A stretch of 13,789 nucleotides of DNA from an uncultured Oscillospiraceae bacterium (GTDB lineage Bacteria; Bacillota; Clostridia; Oscillospirales; Acutalibacteraceae), in NCBI GenBank assembly GCA_900540535.1, contig UQGM01000055.1, positions 1-13,789 of the forward strand. Reading direction: 5' to 3'. The notes beneath the pieces were generated by a model. It saw nothing but the letters and a program-made list of their open reading frames with translations, searched no databases and had not been told where the DNA came from. The position numbers were made by a program, and so were the translations under genes. Below, in pieces: positions 6,100 to 12,595 of this stretch. Numbering within the stretch: the stretch's first letter is position 1; each line of letters opens with the position of its first letter.

Positions 6100-7826
6100 T
6101 TCGCATCGCCTCCCTTATGAGTTTTTTCAAGGACAAGCTGAGAATTTCCTCCGCTCTTTGTAACCATATCGGGAGTCATGCCCGTTTCATCGCAGATTAT
6201 CTTTGTAACAAGTGGTGAACAGAATCCGCCCTGACATCTGCCCATACCCGGTCTTACACGGCGTTTAAGGGCATCAATTGAAGTTGCCGGAATAGGCGAA
6301 TGGATTGCATCTATAATTTCGCCCTTGCTTATTTCCTCACAGCGGCAAATAATTACGCCGTAATCGGGATTTTCCTTGATAACCTTCTGCTTTTCCTCAA
6401 AGGAAAGAGCTGACATATGGGGAACTCTTCTTCTGTAAGGATTAAATTTCGGGTTTTTATGTATATCAACGTAGGGTTTAAGAGCATTGACGGTAATCTC
6501 GGCAATTCTCTCCGCAACAGCCGGAGCGGAAGCGAGACCCGGTGACTGTATGCCCGCTGCATGGACAAGGTTTGGCACATAGTCGGAACGCTCTATGATA
6601 AATTCTTCCTCATAAGTAGGAGCACGAACGCCTGCAAAATATGTAATTACATCGCTCTGTGAGAATCCCTTAATAAGGGGTAGATGCTTTTTGCAAATTG
6701 CATCTATATGATCCCTGTGAGTGCTGAAATCTTCTCTTTCGGGAATTTCATATGCATCGGGACCGACAAGTACGTTTCCGTCAATGGTTCTCATAACTCC
6801 GCCGCCCTTGGTATCGGAGAAAGCCTGATCAAGACCTACAAGTCCCATTGAACGTGTTACGAGATGACCTTTTTTCTTATCGAGAATTACAAGCTCGCCT
6901 TTTCTCGGATGGATGGAGAAGAATTTATCCCCTGCCATTTCTGCGATTTTATCGGCAAATGTTCCCGCAGCGTTTATAACAAGTCTCGGATAAACAGTAC
7001 CCCTGTTTGTAAACACCTTGCAGATTTCATTGTCGTCAATCTCCATACCTGTTACTACGGTATTAAGTGAAACCTCTGCGCCGTTTTCCACTGCGTTTTC
7101 AGCTAACGCAACAGTGAGCTTATAAGGGGAAAGCACACCTGAGGAGGGATATATAAAAGCGCCAAGAGCTCTATCGGTAATATTGGGCTCTATCTGATGA
7201 AGGTATTCCCTTGAAATCTTTCCGCCCTCTATGCCAAGTTTTCTGGCTCTTTCGGCAAGTACCGGCTCAGCAGCTACTCCGAAAACGTGGTCGGAATAAA
7301 GAATAAGATTTCCGTAACGCTTAAAGGGAATATCAAGTTCCTTGCAAAGCTGGGTGTACATTGCATTGCCCTTTACGTTCATCTCTCCCCTGAGAGTGCC
7401 CGCATGGGATGCAATGCCGGGATGTATCATTCCGTCGTTTCGGGAAGAAGCGTGCATAGCAACGTCGCTTTCCTTATCAGCAAGGAGAATTGTGAGATTA
7501 TACTTTGTAAGTTCTCTTGCAATTGCACAGCCTGTGACGCCGCCGCCGATTATCATAACGTCGGGACGTTTGCCCTCAAGAGCTCCGTCCTGAACATCAG
7601 GAACTCTCAGAGGCGGAGCGGTATAGCCCTTAAGCTTGATTTCGTTTACAACACCCTTGTATCCGAACTTAGCCGCAGCTTTTCCCGCTTTTACAATTTG
7701 CTTCCAGTCGTCCATCTCTCCCTCGAGAATGACAGACTGACGCCACTGTCTGGCATAAACCTCTTTAAAGCCCTTACGAATAAGGGCCTTCTGAACCTTT
7801 TCTATTCTTTCTGCCATGAATTTCAT
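6096..7826 (-). CDS. GlpA-like FAD-dependent dehydrogenase with BFD [2Fe-2S] domain and BON-like N-terminal extension, cassette A
   Basis: A 576-aa flavoprotein, about 100 residues longer than its cassette B paralogue. Residues are numbered from the GTG at 7829, one codon before the chosen ATG. The extra N-terminus (1-88) is predicted alpha/beta; VILEGEMDDWKQIV...GVVNEIKL (33-66) resembles a BON domain. The DAO/GlpA domain follows, with FAD motif GGGVTG (95-100) and the family segment GVRAPTYEEEF. At the C-terminus is a BFD-type [2Fe-2S] domain with CRC (Cys495, Cys497) and CQGGFC (Cys532, Cys537). Anaerobic GlpA oxidises glycerol-3-phosphate to DHAP, but related DAO subunits use other 2-hydroxy or amino acids, so the substrate is uncertain. 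No membrane segment is seen, so it is cytoplasmic. The ribosome site is weak (GGTG), so the start could be GTG 7829, ATG 7826 or ATG 7817. First gene of the operon, probably repressed by the divergent GntR protein. Confidence 0.85.
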   Translation of the reverse strand: MKFMAERIEKVQKALIRKGFKEVYARQWRQSVILEGEMDDWKQIVKAGKAAAKFGYKGVVNEIKLKGYTAPPLRVPDVQDGALEGKRPDVMIIGGGVTGCAIARELTKYNLTILLADKESDVAMHASSRNDGMIHPGIASHAGTLRGEMNVKGNAMYTQLCKELDIPFKRYGNLILYSDHVFGVAAEPVLAERARKLGIEGGKISREYLHQIEPNITDRALGAFIYPSSGVLSPYKLTVALAENAVENGAEVSLNTVVTGMEIDDNEICKVFTNRGTVYPRLVINAAGTFADKIAEMAGDKFFSIHPRKGELVILDKKKGHLVTRSMGLVGLDQAFSDTKGGGVMRTIDGNVLVGPDAYEIPEREDFSTHRDHIDAICKKHLPLIKGFSQSDVITYFAGVRAPTYEEEFIIERSDYVPNLVHAAGIQSPGLASAPAVAERIAEITVNALKPYVDIHKNPKFNPYRRRVPHMSALSFEEKQKVIKENPDYGVIICRCEEISKGEIIDAIHSPIPATSIDALKRRVRPGMGRCQGGFCSPLVTKIICDETGMTPDMVTKSGGNSQLVLEKTHKGGDAK

Positions 7827-7875
7827 CACACCGTTTCAAAAAAATATTCACTGAATGACAAAAATTTTCCTTAGT

Positions 7876-7893
7876 TGTCCGTACATCTTGACA
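7876..7893. promoter_or_regulatory. Putative GntR operator, copy 1 (at cassette A promoter)
   Basis: TGTCCGTACATCTTGACA is 15/18 identical to 7974-7991 in direct orientation. The first ten bases form an imperfect palindrome, TGT-N-CG-N-ACA. It lies 2 bases past the -10 box of the leftward promoter, covering the expected start site, which is where a repressor would bind. Assigning it to the neighbouring GntR protein is an inference. Confidence 0.65.
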
Positions 7894-7895
7894 TC

Positions 7896-7924
7896 AGTCT
7901 AACAATTTTGTATACTTTTGTCAA
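7896..7924 (-). promoter_or_regulatory. Predicted sigma-A promoter of cassette A
   Basis: On the minus strand a perfect -35 TTGACA (7924-7919) is followed by a 17-base spacer and -10 TAGACT (7901-7896; 4/6). Transcription would start near 7889, giving a leader of ~63 bases to the ATG at 7826. No other comparable promoter is seen before the operon. Confidence 0.65.
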
Positions 7925-7973
7925 CAGAACATTTGCGAACAAATAAAAATTTTTATTCAATATGCATTTTATA

Positions 7974-7991
7974 TGTTCGTACATCTATACA
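7974..7991. promoter_or_regulatory. Putative GntR operator, copy 2 (near the gntR gene)
   Basis: TGTTCGTACATCTATACA shares TGTYCGTACATCT with copy 1, 98 bases away. It lies 43 bases before the gntR start codon and probably serves autoregulation. A weaker inverted relative, TTTGCGAACA, is at 7932-7941. I could not assign a convincing rightward promoter; TTGCGA-17-TTCAAT (7933-7961) is the best weak candidate. Confidence 0.6.
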
Positions 7992-8033
7992 TTCATTCGG
8001 ATATATTTAAGTTATATCTAAGGAGGAATAAAC

Positions 8034-8756
8034 ATGGTAAACAAGAACAGCCCCATACCTCTTTACATACAGGTTAAAGAAAGTATCCTGAAAGAAATTG
8101 CCGCCGAGAAGTTTCTTCCGGATTCACAGCTGCCCACAGAAAAGGAGCTTATGGAAATCTACGGCGTAGGAAGAGCCACTGTAAGAGCAGCTCTGAGTGA
8201 CCTTGAATATGAGGGAAGAATAATAAAGCGCAGAGGTATTGGCACATTTGTTTCGCCTATGAGCCGTACCGCAGGATTTGAGCCACTTATTTCCCTTACT
8301 TATTTTCTCGATAGAATGGGCATCAAAAGTGACAGCATCATAGTAAAAAATGAACCCTGTCCCGCCACAGATAAAGAGCTTAGTCTTTGGGCAGATGACT
8401 TTTGGGTACACCACATCAAAAGGCTCAGGTATGCTGACAATTTAGCCGTTGCAATTGAGGACAGCTTTTTTGTAGACAAGCTTTACAATATCGTAAAGAG
8501 CATTGATTCTTCTTCATCGGTTGCCCATGCCATTTTGGAAAGCGATATTAAAATTGACAAAATCCAGCAGACTATTTATATACGTGAAGCTGAAGAACAT
8601 GAGATTAAAAATTTGCCCTTAGGGAACAGCACTAGTGTTATTGAGCTTACAAGGTGGATTTACGAAAAGGGTGATGATACACCGGTAAGCTTTGTAAAAT
8701 TCATTATGCCTGAATCCCTTTTGGAGTTTCCTTTCTCCACTCTTGAAAAGCGTTGA
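8034..8756 (+). CDS. GntR-family transcriptional regulator, HutC/UTRA type
   Basis: A 240-aa regulator. The N-terminal winged helix (7-75) opens with IPLYIQVKESILKEI. The recognition helix GRATVRAALSDLEYEG (46-61) is followed by the wing RRGIGTFVSP. Residues ~85-235 form a UTRA ligand-binding domain (for example HHIKRLRYAD and PVSFVKFIMPES), which in this subfamily binds small metabolites such as sugar phosphates or amino-acid derivatives. The start ATG follows AAGGAGG (8020-8026) with a 7-base spacer. The gene is divergent from cassette A, with 204 bases to the chosen start of its first gene, and that gap holds two 18-bp repeats that fit its operators. It is most likely a repressor of cassette A and of itself, released by the substrate or a product of the pathway. 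The ligand is unknown. Confidence 0.93.
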   Translation: MVNKNSPIPLYIQVKESILKEIAAEKFLPDSQLPTEKELMEIYGVGRATVRAALSDLEYEGRIIKRRGIGTFVSPMSRTAGFEPLISLTYFLDRMGIKSDSIIVKNEPCPATDKELSLWADDFWVHHIKRLRYADNLAVAIEDSFFVDKLYNIVKSIDSSSSVAHAILESDIKIDKIQQTIYIREAEEHEIKNLPLGNSTSVIELTRWIYEKGDDTPVSFVKFIMPESLLEFPFSTLEKR

Positions 8757-8804
8757 TTTTCTGATTTTCATGGGGAAGTTTACGGCTTTGAAAGGAGAGT
8801 TTTC

Positions 8805-9107
8805 ATGTATTACTGCGAAAACTGCAAGCTTCTTTTTGACAGCGACAGATGCGATTTCTGTCAAAGTGAAAAGCTTAGAAAAGCAGAGGATGTGGATTTT
8901 TGCTTTTTAACCGAAAAAGGCTCTGTTTACGGAGGAATACTCAAAAACGCTTTAACAAGCGAAAATATACCTTACAAAACTCATTGTGTAATGGACGGCT
9001 GCAAAGCAGCAATATCCGATCCAATGGTGGAAAGTGTCCGTTTCTTTGTTCCATATGCTTTTTTGAACCGTGCAAAAGAAATTGAAGAAAGTGTAATCAA
9101 AACATAA
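8805..9107 (+). CDS. Small zinc-ribbon protein with DUF2007-like C-terminal domain
   Basis: A 100-aa protein with two parts. Residues 1-20 form a zinc ribbon with CENC and CDFC (Cys4, Cys7, Cys16, Cys19). Residues ~29-96 resemble the DUF2007 family (putative signal transducing protein): a strand DFCFLT, a helix, SENIPYKT, then FFVPYAFLNRAKEIEES. No signal peptide or membrane helix is seen. The ATG follows AAAGGAG (8791-8797) at a 7-base spacing, and the gene starts 48 bases after gntR, so the two are probably cotranscribed. The biochemical role is unknown; the DUF2007 resemblance is by pattern only. The context suggests an accessory or sensory role tied to cassette A or B. Confidence 0.75.
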   Translation: MYYCENCKLLFDSDRCDFCQSEKLRKAEDVDFCFLTEKGSVYGGILKNALTSENIPYKTHCVMDGCKAAISDPMVESVRFFVPYAFLNRAKEIEESVIKT

Positions 9108-9146
9108 GAATAAAAAGCCGTATAAATTCCGTATGAATATATATGA

Positions 9147-9172
9147 AAGGACTGCGAAATTTCGCAGTCCTT
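9147..9172. terminator. Perfect 26-nt palindrome after the zinc-ribbon gene
   Basis: AAGGACTGCGAAA (9147-9159) is followed directly by its exact reverse complement (9160-9172). In RNA this gives a 10-bp stem with loop AAATTT. It begins 39 bases past the stop codon. The downstream T content is poor (AGTTTATC), so as a rightward terminator it is only moderate. Confidence 0.55.
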
Positions 9173-9314
9173 AGTTTATCTATAAAGTTATCAACACAAA
9201 TTTGTCCGCCGCAAGTGCTTATATAGTTGTTCCTTACGGTTAATACACACAAGAGCCCACGGCAAACAACAAATATATAAATCCACATTTTACATCGGAA
9301 TCTTCTTTAAAAGC

Positions 9315-9340
9315 AAAAACCGTCCTTTCGGACGGTTTTT
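9315..9340. terminator. Bidirectional intrinsic terminator between the zinc-ribbon gene and cassette B
   Basis: The perfect 11-bp stem AAAAACCGTCC (9315-9325) with GGACGGTTTTT (9330-9340) has the loop TTTC, with T5 and A5 at the ends. It lies 27 bases after the last gene of cassette B and is expected to end that leftward transcript. It also backs up the palindrome at 9147-9172 for rightward transcription. Confidence 0.85.
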
Positions 9341-9366
9341 CTGATTTCCTCATTTATTTTTTCTCA

Positions 9367-9711
9367 TCAAAGATTCCTGGTTGCTACAACATCCACGCCT
9401 GTACCGCAGACGTCCTTTATTACTATATCACCTGTTTTTACAGGCGCTTTAAGTGTCACTGAATTGAGAGCTTCCATTACCTCAAAAATCTTTCCTTTGG
9501 GTATGGAGCCGGCAGTTTTAACACTGCATCTCGGATAAGCTCCGCCCTCTGTCTTTACGGTGCTTGTAACAACTCTCATGGGATTGAGCAGCTCATTTTT
9601 ACCGTATTCCTCACCTTTAAGACAGGTGTTGCCTGTAACGGCATATCCGTTTTCTTCATCAACCTTGAGGTGACATCCCTTGGGACATACAATGCAAATT
9701 AACTCTTTCAT
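9367..9711 (-). CDS. DUF1667 small four-cysteine protein, cassette B (putative Fe-S electron carrier)
   Basis: A 114-aa paralogue of the 4472-4855 protein, starting MKELICIVCPKGC with a later NTCLKG. The cysteines are at 6, 9, 13 and 30 of the chosen protein (C-x2-C-x3-C-x16-C), the same layout as copy A, which supports a bound Fe-S cluster. Later parts also correspond, such as the segment with SIPKGKIFEVMEALNSV and a VKTGDIVI motif. The start is the ATG at 9711, which shares one base with the upstream TGA and sits 7 bases after AGGAGG (9719-9724). A GTG one codon earlier is less well placed. Last gene of cassette B, presumably partner to the two flavoproteins made from the same mRNA. Confidence 0.86.
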   Translation of the reverse strand: MKELICIVCPKGCHLKVDEENGYAVTGNTCLKGEEYGKNELLNPMRVVTSTVKTEGGAYPRCSVKTAGSIPKGKIFEVMEALNSVTLKAPVKTGDIVIKDVCGTGVDVVATRNL

Positions 9712-10982
9712 CACTTAGCCTCCTCAACGCTTACTGTAATATCTCCCTGTACCTTATCAAGAATTACCTTGGGAAGAGTGATATGCTCCATTTCACCGGG
9801 GGCAAGATGCTCTCGCTTATAGGAAGCCACGGTTTTGTCGCCGTCCTTTACCACAATGCGGAGATCTCCACTATAAACATTGCGTACACGGAAGAAAAGT
9901 TCGGCAGACTTTTCCACAGCTTCAACACGAATTCTCTGAGGAACGGTATATCCTACTCCGTCGCCGTTTGAAACTTCTATAATTCTGCCGCCTCTGCGCT
10001 TGCCGCAGGCATACTCGGCAGCAGCTGCTCCTGCACGGGAGCTTTCAGCTGTAACATAGTCAACAAGGTCATGGACATGAACAACGTTTCCGCAAGCAAA
10101 AATTCCCTCTGCCTGAGTTTCCATGTTCTCAAATACAATTGCTCCGTTTGTGCGGCGGTCAATTGTAATGCCCGCTCCTCTTGTAAGCTCGTTTTCAGGG
10201 ATAAGTCCGACAGAAAGAAGAATTGTATCGCAGTCAAACTCCATTTCCGTACCGGGAATAGGTCTTCTGTTTTCGTCAACCTTTGCGACTATTGCCTTTT
10301 CAACTCTGTCCTTACCCTGAATGTCGATAATTGTATGAGAAAGATAAAGGGGTATATTATAGTCCTGAAGGCACTGTACAATATTTCTGTTAAGTCCGCC
10401 GGAATAGGGCATAACCTCAACGCAGGCAAGAACCTTTGCTCCCTCAAGGGTCATTCTTCTTGCCATAATAAGTCCGATATCACCGGAACCTAAGATGAGC
10501 ACCTTTTTGCCCACCATATAGCCTTCCATATTGACGTATCTCTGAGCAGTACCTGCTGTAAATACGCCGGCGGGACGTGTTCCTGGAATACCGATTGCGC
10601 CTCTTGTACGCTCACGGCAGCCCATTGCCAAAACAATTGCCTTTGCCTTTATAAGACAGTAACCGTATTTTCCGCTTACTGCATGGATTTCATGAGTTTC
10701 AGCATTAAGGTCAAGAACCATTGTATCAAGCCAAAGCTCAATGCCGCTGCCCTCAAGCTGTGCCACAAATCTGCCCGCATATTCGGGGCCTGTAAGCTCT
10801 TCCTTAAAATAGTGAAGTCCAAAGCCGTTATGTATACACTGATTGAGTATACCTCCGGCCTCCTTGTCACGCTCGAGAATGAGAACCTTCTCAGCTCCGT
10901 TTTCCCTCGCCTTTAAAGCTGCCGCAAGACCTGCGGGGCCTCCGCCGATAACTGCTACATCATAAAGCTGTTCGTTCATCAT
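9711..10982 (-). CDS. NAD(P)/FAD-dependent oxidoreductase, cassette B
   Basis: A 423-aa paralogue of the 4861-6099 protein. The FAD site is GGGPAG (13-18) and the second dinucleotide fold is GSGDIG (165-170). Family motifs are NQCIHNGFG (Cys49) and MGCRERT (Cys122; copy A has a second Cys two residues before). The C-terminal FAD contact is GIFACGNVVHVHDLVDYV. It is ~11 residues longer than copy A, mostly at the ends and in the C-terminal domain. The start ATG at 10982 overlaps the GlpA-like stop and follows GGGAGG by 6 bases; ATG 10979 is also possible. It probably links NAD(P) to the Fe-S centres of its cassette partners. The direction of electron flow is not readable from sequence. Confidence 0.88.
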   Translation of the reverse strand: MMNEQLYDVAVIGGGPAGLAAALKARENGAEKVLILERDKEAGGILNQCIHNGFGLHYFKEELTGPEYAGRFVAQLEGSGIELWLDTMVLDLNAETHEIHAVSGKYGYCLIKAKAIVLAMGCRERTRGAIGIPGTRPAGVFTAGTAQRYVNMEGYMVGKKVLILGSGDIGLIMARRMTLEGAKVLACVEVMPYSGGLNRNIVQCLQDYNIPLYLSHTIIDIQGKDRVEKAIVAKVDENRRPIPGTEMEFDCDTILLSVGLIPENELTRGAGITIDRRTNGAIVFENMETQAEGIFACGNVVHVHDLVDYVTAESSRAGAAAAEYACGKRRGGRIIEVSNGDGVGYTVPQRIRVEAVEKSAELFFRVRNVYSGDLRIVVKDGDKTVASYKREHLAPGEMEHITLPKVILDKVQGDITVSVEEAK

Positions 10983-12403
10983 CTCTCGCCTCCCTCTTTT
11001 GTTCTGCCTGTAAGAATTACTGTGCCTGCGCCGTCCTGCATTATCTCTTCGGGATCCTTTTTAAGCTCCCTTGCAAGAATTTCGAGAACTCTCGGTCCGC
11101 AGAATCCGCCCTGACATCTGCCCATTCCGCTGCCTGCACGACGTTTTACTCCGTCAATGCTGCAGGGAGGAATGATTTCATGGCAGGCATCTATAATTTC
11201 GCCTTCTGTTATGGTTTCGCAGCGGCAGATAACTCTGCCGTATGTGGGATTCTTCTTTACAAGCTCAGCCTTTTCCTCAGCTGAAAGCTCCTTGAATCTG
11301 ATCTTACGACGCTTTGTAACGGGGTTTTCCTTTTTAGGAGCTGAAAGTCCTGCTTCCTCAAGAAGCTTTACAGCCTCTTCACCGACAGCCGCTGCTGCTG
11401 AAAGTCCGGGACTCTTCATTCCTGCAAGATCGAGGAATCCGTCAGCTGCCATTTCTATTACAAAATCTGACTGATCAGTATTTGCACGTACACCGGCAAA
11501 GTTTCTTATATTCTCTCTGAAATTAATTGAGGGAACGCTCTTTTTAGCCATTTCAGCAACAAAGGCAAGGCCTGCTGCTGTATTGGCTACGGAATCAACA
11601 TCCTCGGCGTTAGGACCTACGATAAGATTTCCGTGAACTGTGGGAGAAACAAGAACACCTTTACCTACCTTTGAGGGACACTGGAAAATAACATGATTTA
11701 CTCTTGTACCCTCGGTTTTATCAAGGAGGTAATATTCTCCACGGCAGGGGATGGTCTTGAAGTTCTCTTCTGCAACCATTTCATGAACTTCTCCTGCATT
11801 GACTCCCGCTGCATTTACAACATATTTTGCCTCAACATCTCCGGTGGGAGTTTTTAAAAGCCAGCCGTTTGCGGTTTTCTCTATTGCGGTAACGGGGCTG
11901 TTAAGTCTTACCTCGGCTCCGTTTTCCACTGCGTTTTCAGCCATTGCAATTGCAAATTCCCAAGGATTTACAATCGCAGCTGAAGGAGCATAAAGAGCAC
12001 ATTTTACGGGAGAGAGGTTAGGCTCCATTTTTGCTACCTCTTCACCGCTTATGATCTTTGCTCCGGGAACACCGTTTGCCTTTGCGTTTTCATAAAGCTT
12101 TTCAACATGAGGTACTTCCTCATCGGTAAAGGCAAGTACAAGACTTCCTATCTGCTTTCTGTGAACATCGAGATTTTCACAAATCTCCTTTGCAAGCTCT
12201 ACACCTCTTACATTGAGTCTTGCCATAAGCGTGCCCGGTTCCGGGTCATAGCCTGCGTGAAGAATTGCGCTGTTGGCTTTTGTAGTACCCATTGCAACAT
12301 CATTGTTCTTTTCAAGGACTACAACGGAAACCTGACGTTTTGCAAGCTCCATAGCCACCGCTGCGCCGATAACTCCGCATCCGATAACTGCTACATCTAC
12401 CAT
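10979..12403 (-). CDS. GlpA-like FAD-dependent dehydrogenase with BFD [2Fe-2S] domain, cassette B
   Basis: A 474-aa DAO/GlpA-family flavoprotein, candidate anaerobic glycerol-3-phosphate dehydrogenase. It starts directly at the FAD fold (VAVIGCGVIGAAVA, GCGVIG at 8-13), with no N-terminal extension. Further family segments are HAGYDPEPGTLMARLNVRG, VNAAGVNAG and FAGVRANTDQSDFVI. The C-terminal BFD-type domain has CRC (Cys393, Cys395) and CQGGFC (Cys430, Cys435), flanked by the same IDGVKRRAGSGMGR block as in copy A. There is no membrane anchor, and the GlpB/GlpC subunits of the E. coli complex are absent, so electrons must leave through the neighbouring proteins. The ATG at 12403 follows GGGAG with a 7-base spacer. 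First gene of cassette B, behind a promoter and a terminator-like leader. The glycerol-3-phosphate substrate is likely from family and leader type but not proven. Confidence 0.87.
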   Translation of the reverse strand: MVDVAVIGCGVIGAAVAMELAKRQVSVVVLEKNNDVAMGTTKANSAILHAGYDPEPGTLMARLNVRGVELAKEICENLDVHRKQIGSLVLAFTDEEVPHVEKLYENAKANGVPGAKIISGEEVAKMEPNLSPVKCALYAPSAAIVNPWEFAIAMAENAVENGAEVRLNSPVTAIEKTANGWLLKTPTGDVEAKYVVNAAGVNAGEVHEMVAEENFKTIPCRGEYYLLDKTEGTRVNHVIFQCPSKVGKGVLVSPTVHGNLIVGPNAEDVDSVANTAAGLAFVAEMAKKSVPSINFRENIRNFAGVRANTDQSDFVIEMAADGFLDLAGMKSPGLSAAAAVGEEAVKLLEEAGLSAPKKENPVTKRRKIRFKELSAEEKAELVKKNPTYGRVICRCETITEGEIIDACHEIIPPCSIDGVKRRAGSGMGRCQGGFCGPRVLEILARELKKDPEEIMQDGAGTVILTGRTKEGGER

Positions 12404-12425
12404 TTTCCCACTCCCTTTTCAAAAT

Positions 12426-12479
12426 AAAAAAGAGCAAAGCAAAAACACCCCAGTCTTTGGGGAATTTAGCTTTACTCTC
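12426..12479 (-). promoter_or_regulatory. Terminator-like leader hairpin before cassette B (putative attenuator)
   Basis: On the minus strand the 5' arm GAGAGTAAAGC (12479-12469) can pair with GCTTTGCTC (12440-12432) around an inner CCCCA/TGGGG stem (12462-12458 with 12452-12448). The 3' arm is followed by T6 (12431-12426). This is an intrinsic-terminator layout ~23 bases before the start codon, inside the transcribed leader. It would cut transcription unless an antiterminator acts. GlpP-type RNA antitermination at glp leaders is a known precedent, but no GlpP gene lies in the window. Confidence 0.65.
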
Positions 12480-12525
12480 AACCTCTGAAACAAGCCGATA
12501 TTCGGTTTTAATTTGGTACAACTGA

Positions 12526-12554
12526 ATAATACCTTATACAAAGTAAAAAATCAA
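12526..12554 (-). promoter_or_regulatory. Predicted sigma-A promoter of cassette B
   Basis: Minus-strand -35 TTGATT (12554-12549), exactly 17 bases of spacer, and -10 TATTAT (12531-12526; 5/6). Transcription would start near 12519, leaving a leader of ~115 bases that contains the hairpin at 12426-12479 and a small CCGA-ATA-TCGG hairpin around 12495-12505. The 18-bp GntR-type repeat is absent here. Confidence 0.65.
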
Positions 12555-12595
12555 TAGTTTTCTTCACATTTTTCAGATAATTTTAAAAACACATC

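Noticed and set aside
7287..7874. 195-codon open frame on the + strand opposite the cassette A GlpA-like gene
   Set aside because: It is antisense to a gene with clear domains, has no ribosome site and shows no recognisable protein pattern; it reflects the codon bias of the real gene.
9188..9196. TTATCAACA resembling a DnaA box
   Set aside because: A single copy with one mismatch to TTATCCACA, with no cluster of boxes and no origin-type genes nearby.
12404..12520. T-box, glycine or other known riboswitch in the cassette B leader
   Set aside because: I find no T-box TGGNACC word and no conserved riboswitch core; only the terminator-like hairpin is supported.
12312..12521. 69-codon open frame with TTG start across the cassette B leader
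   Set aside because: It runs out of frame into the GlpA-like gene, has no ribosome site at its start and crosses the terminator-like hairpin; not supported as a leader peptide.
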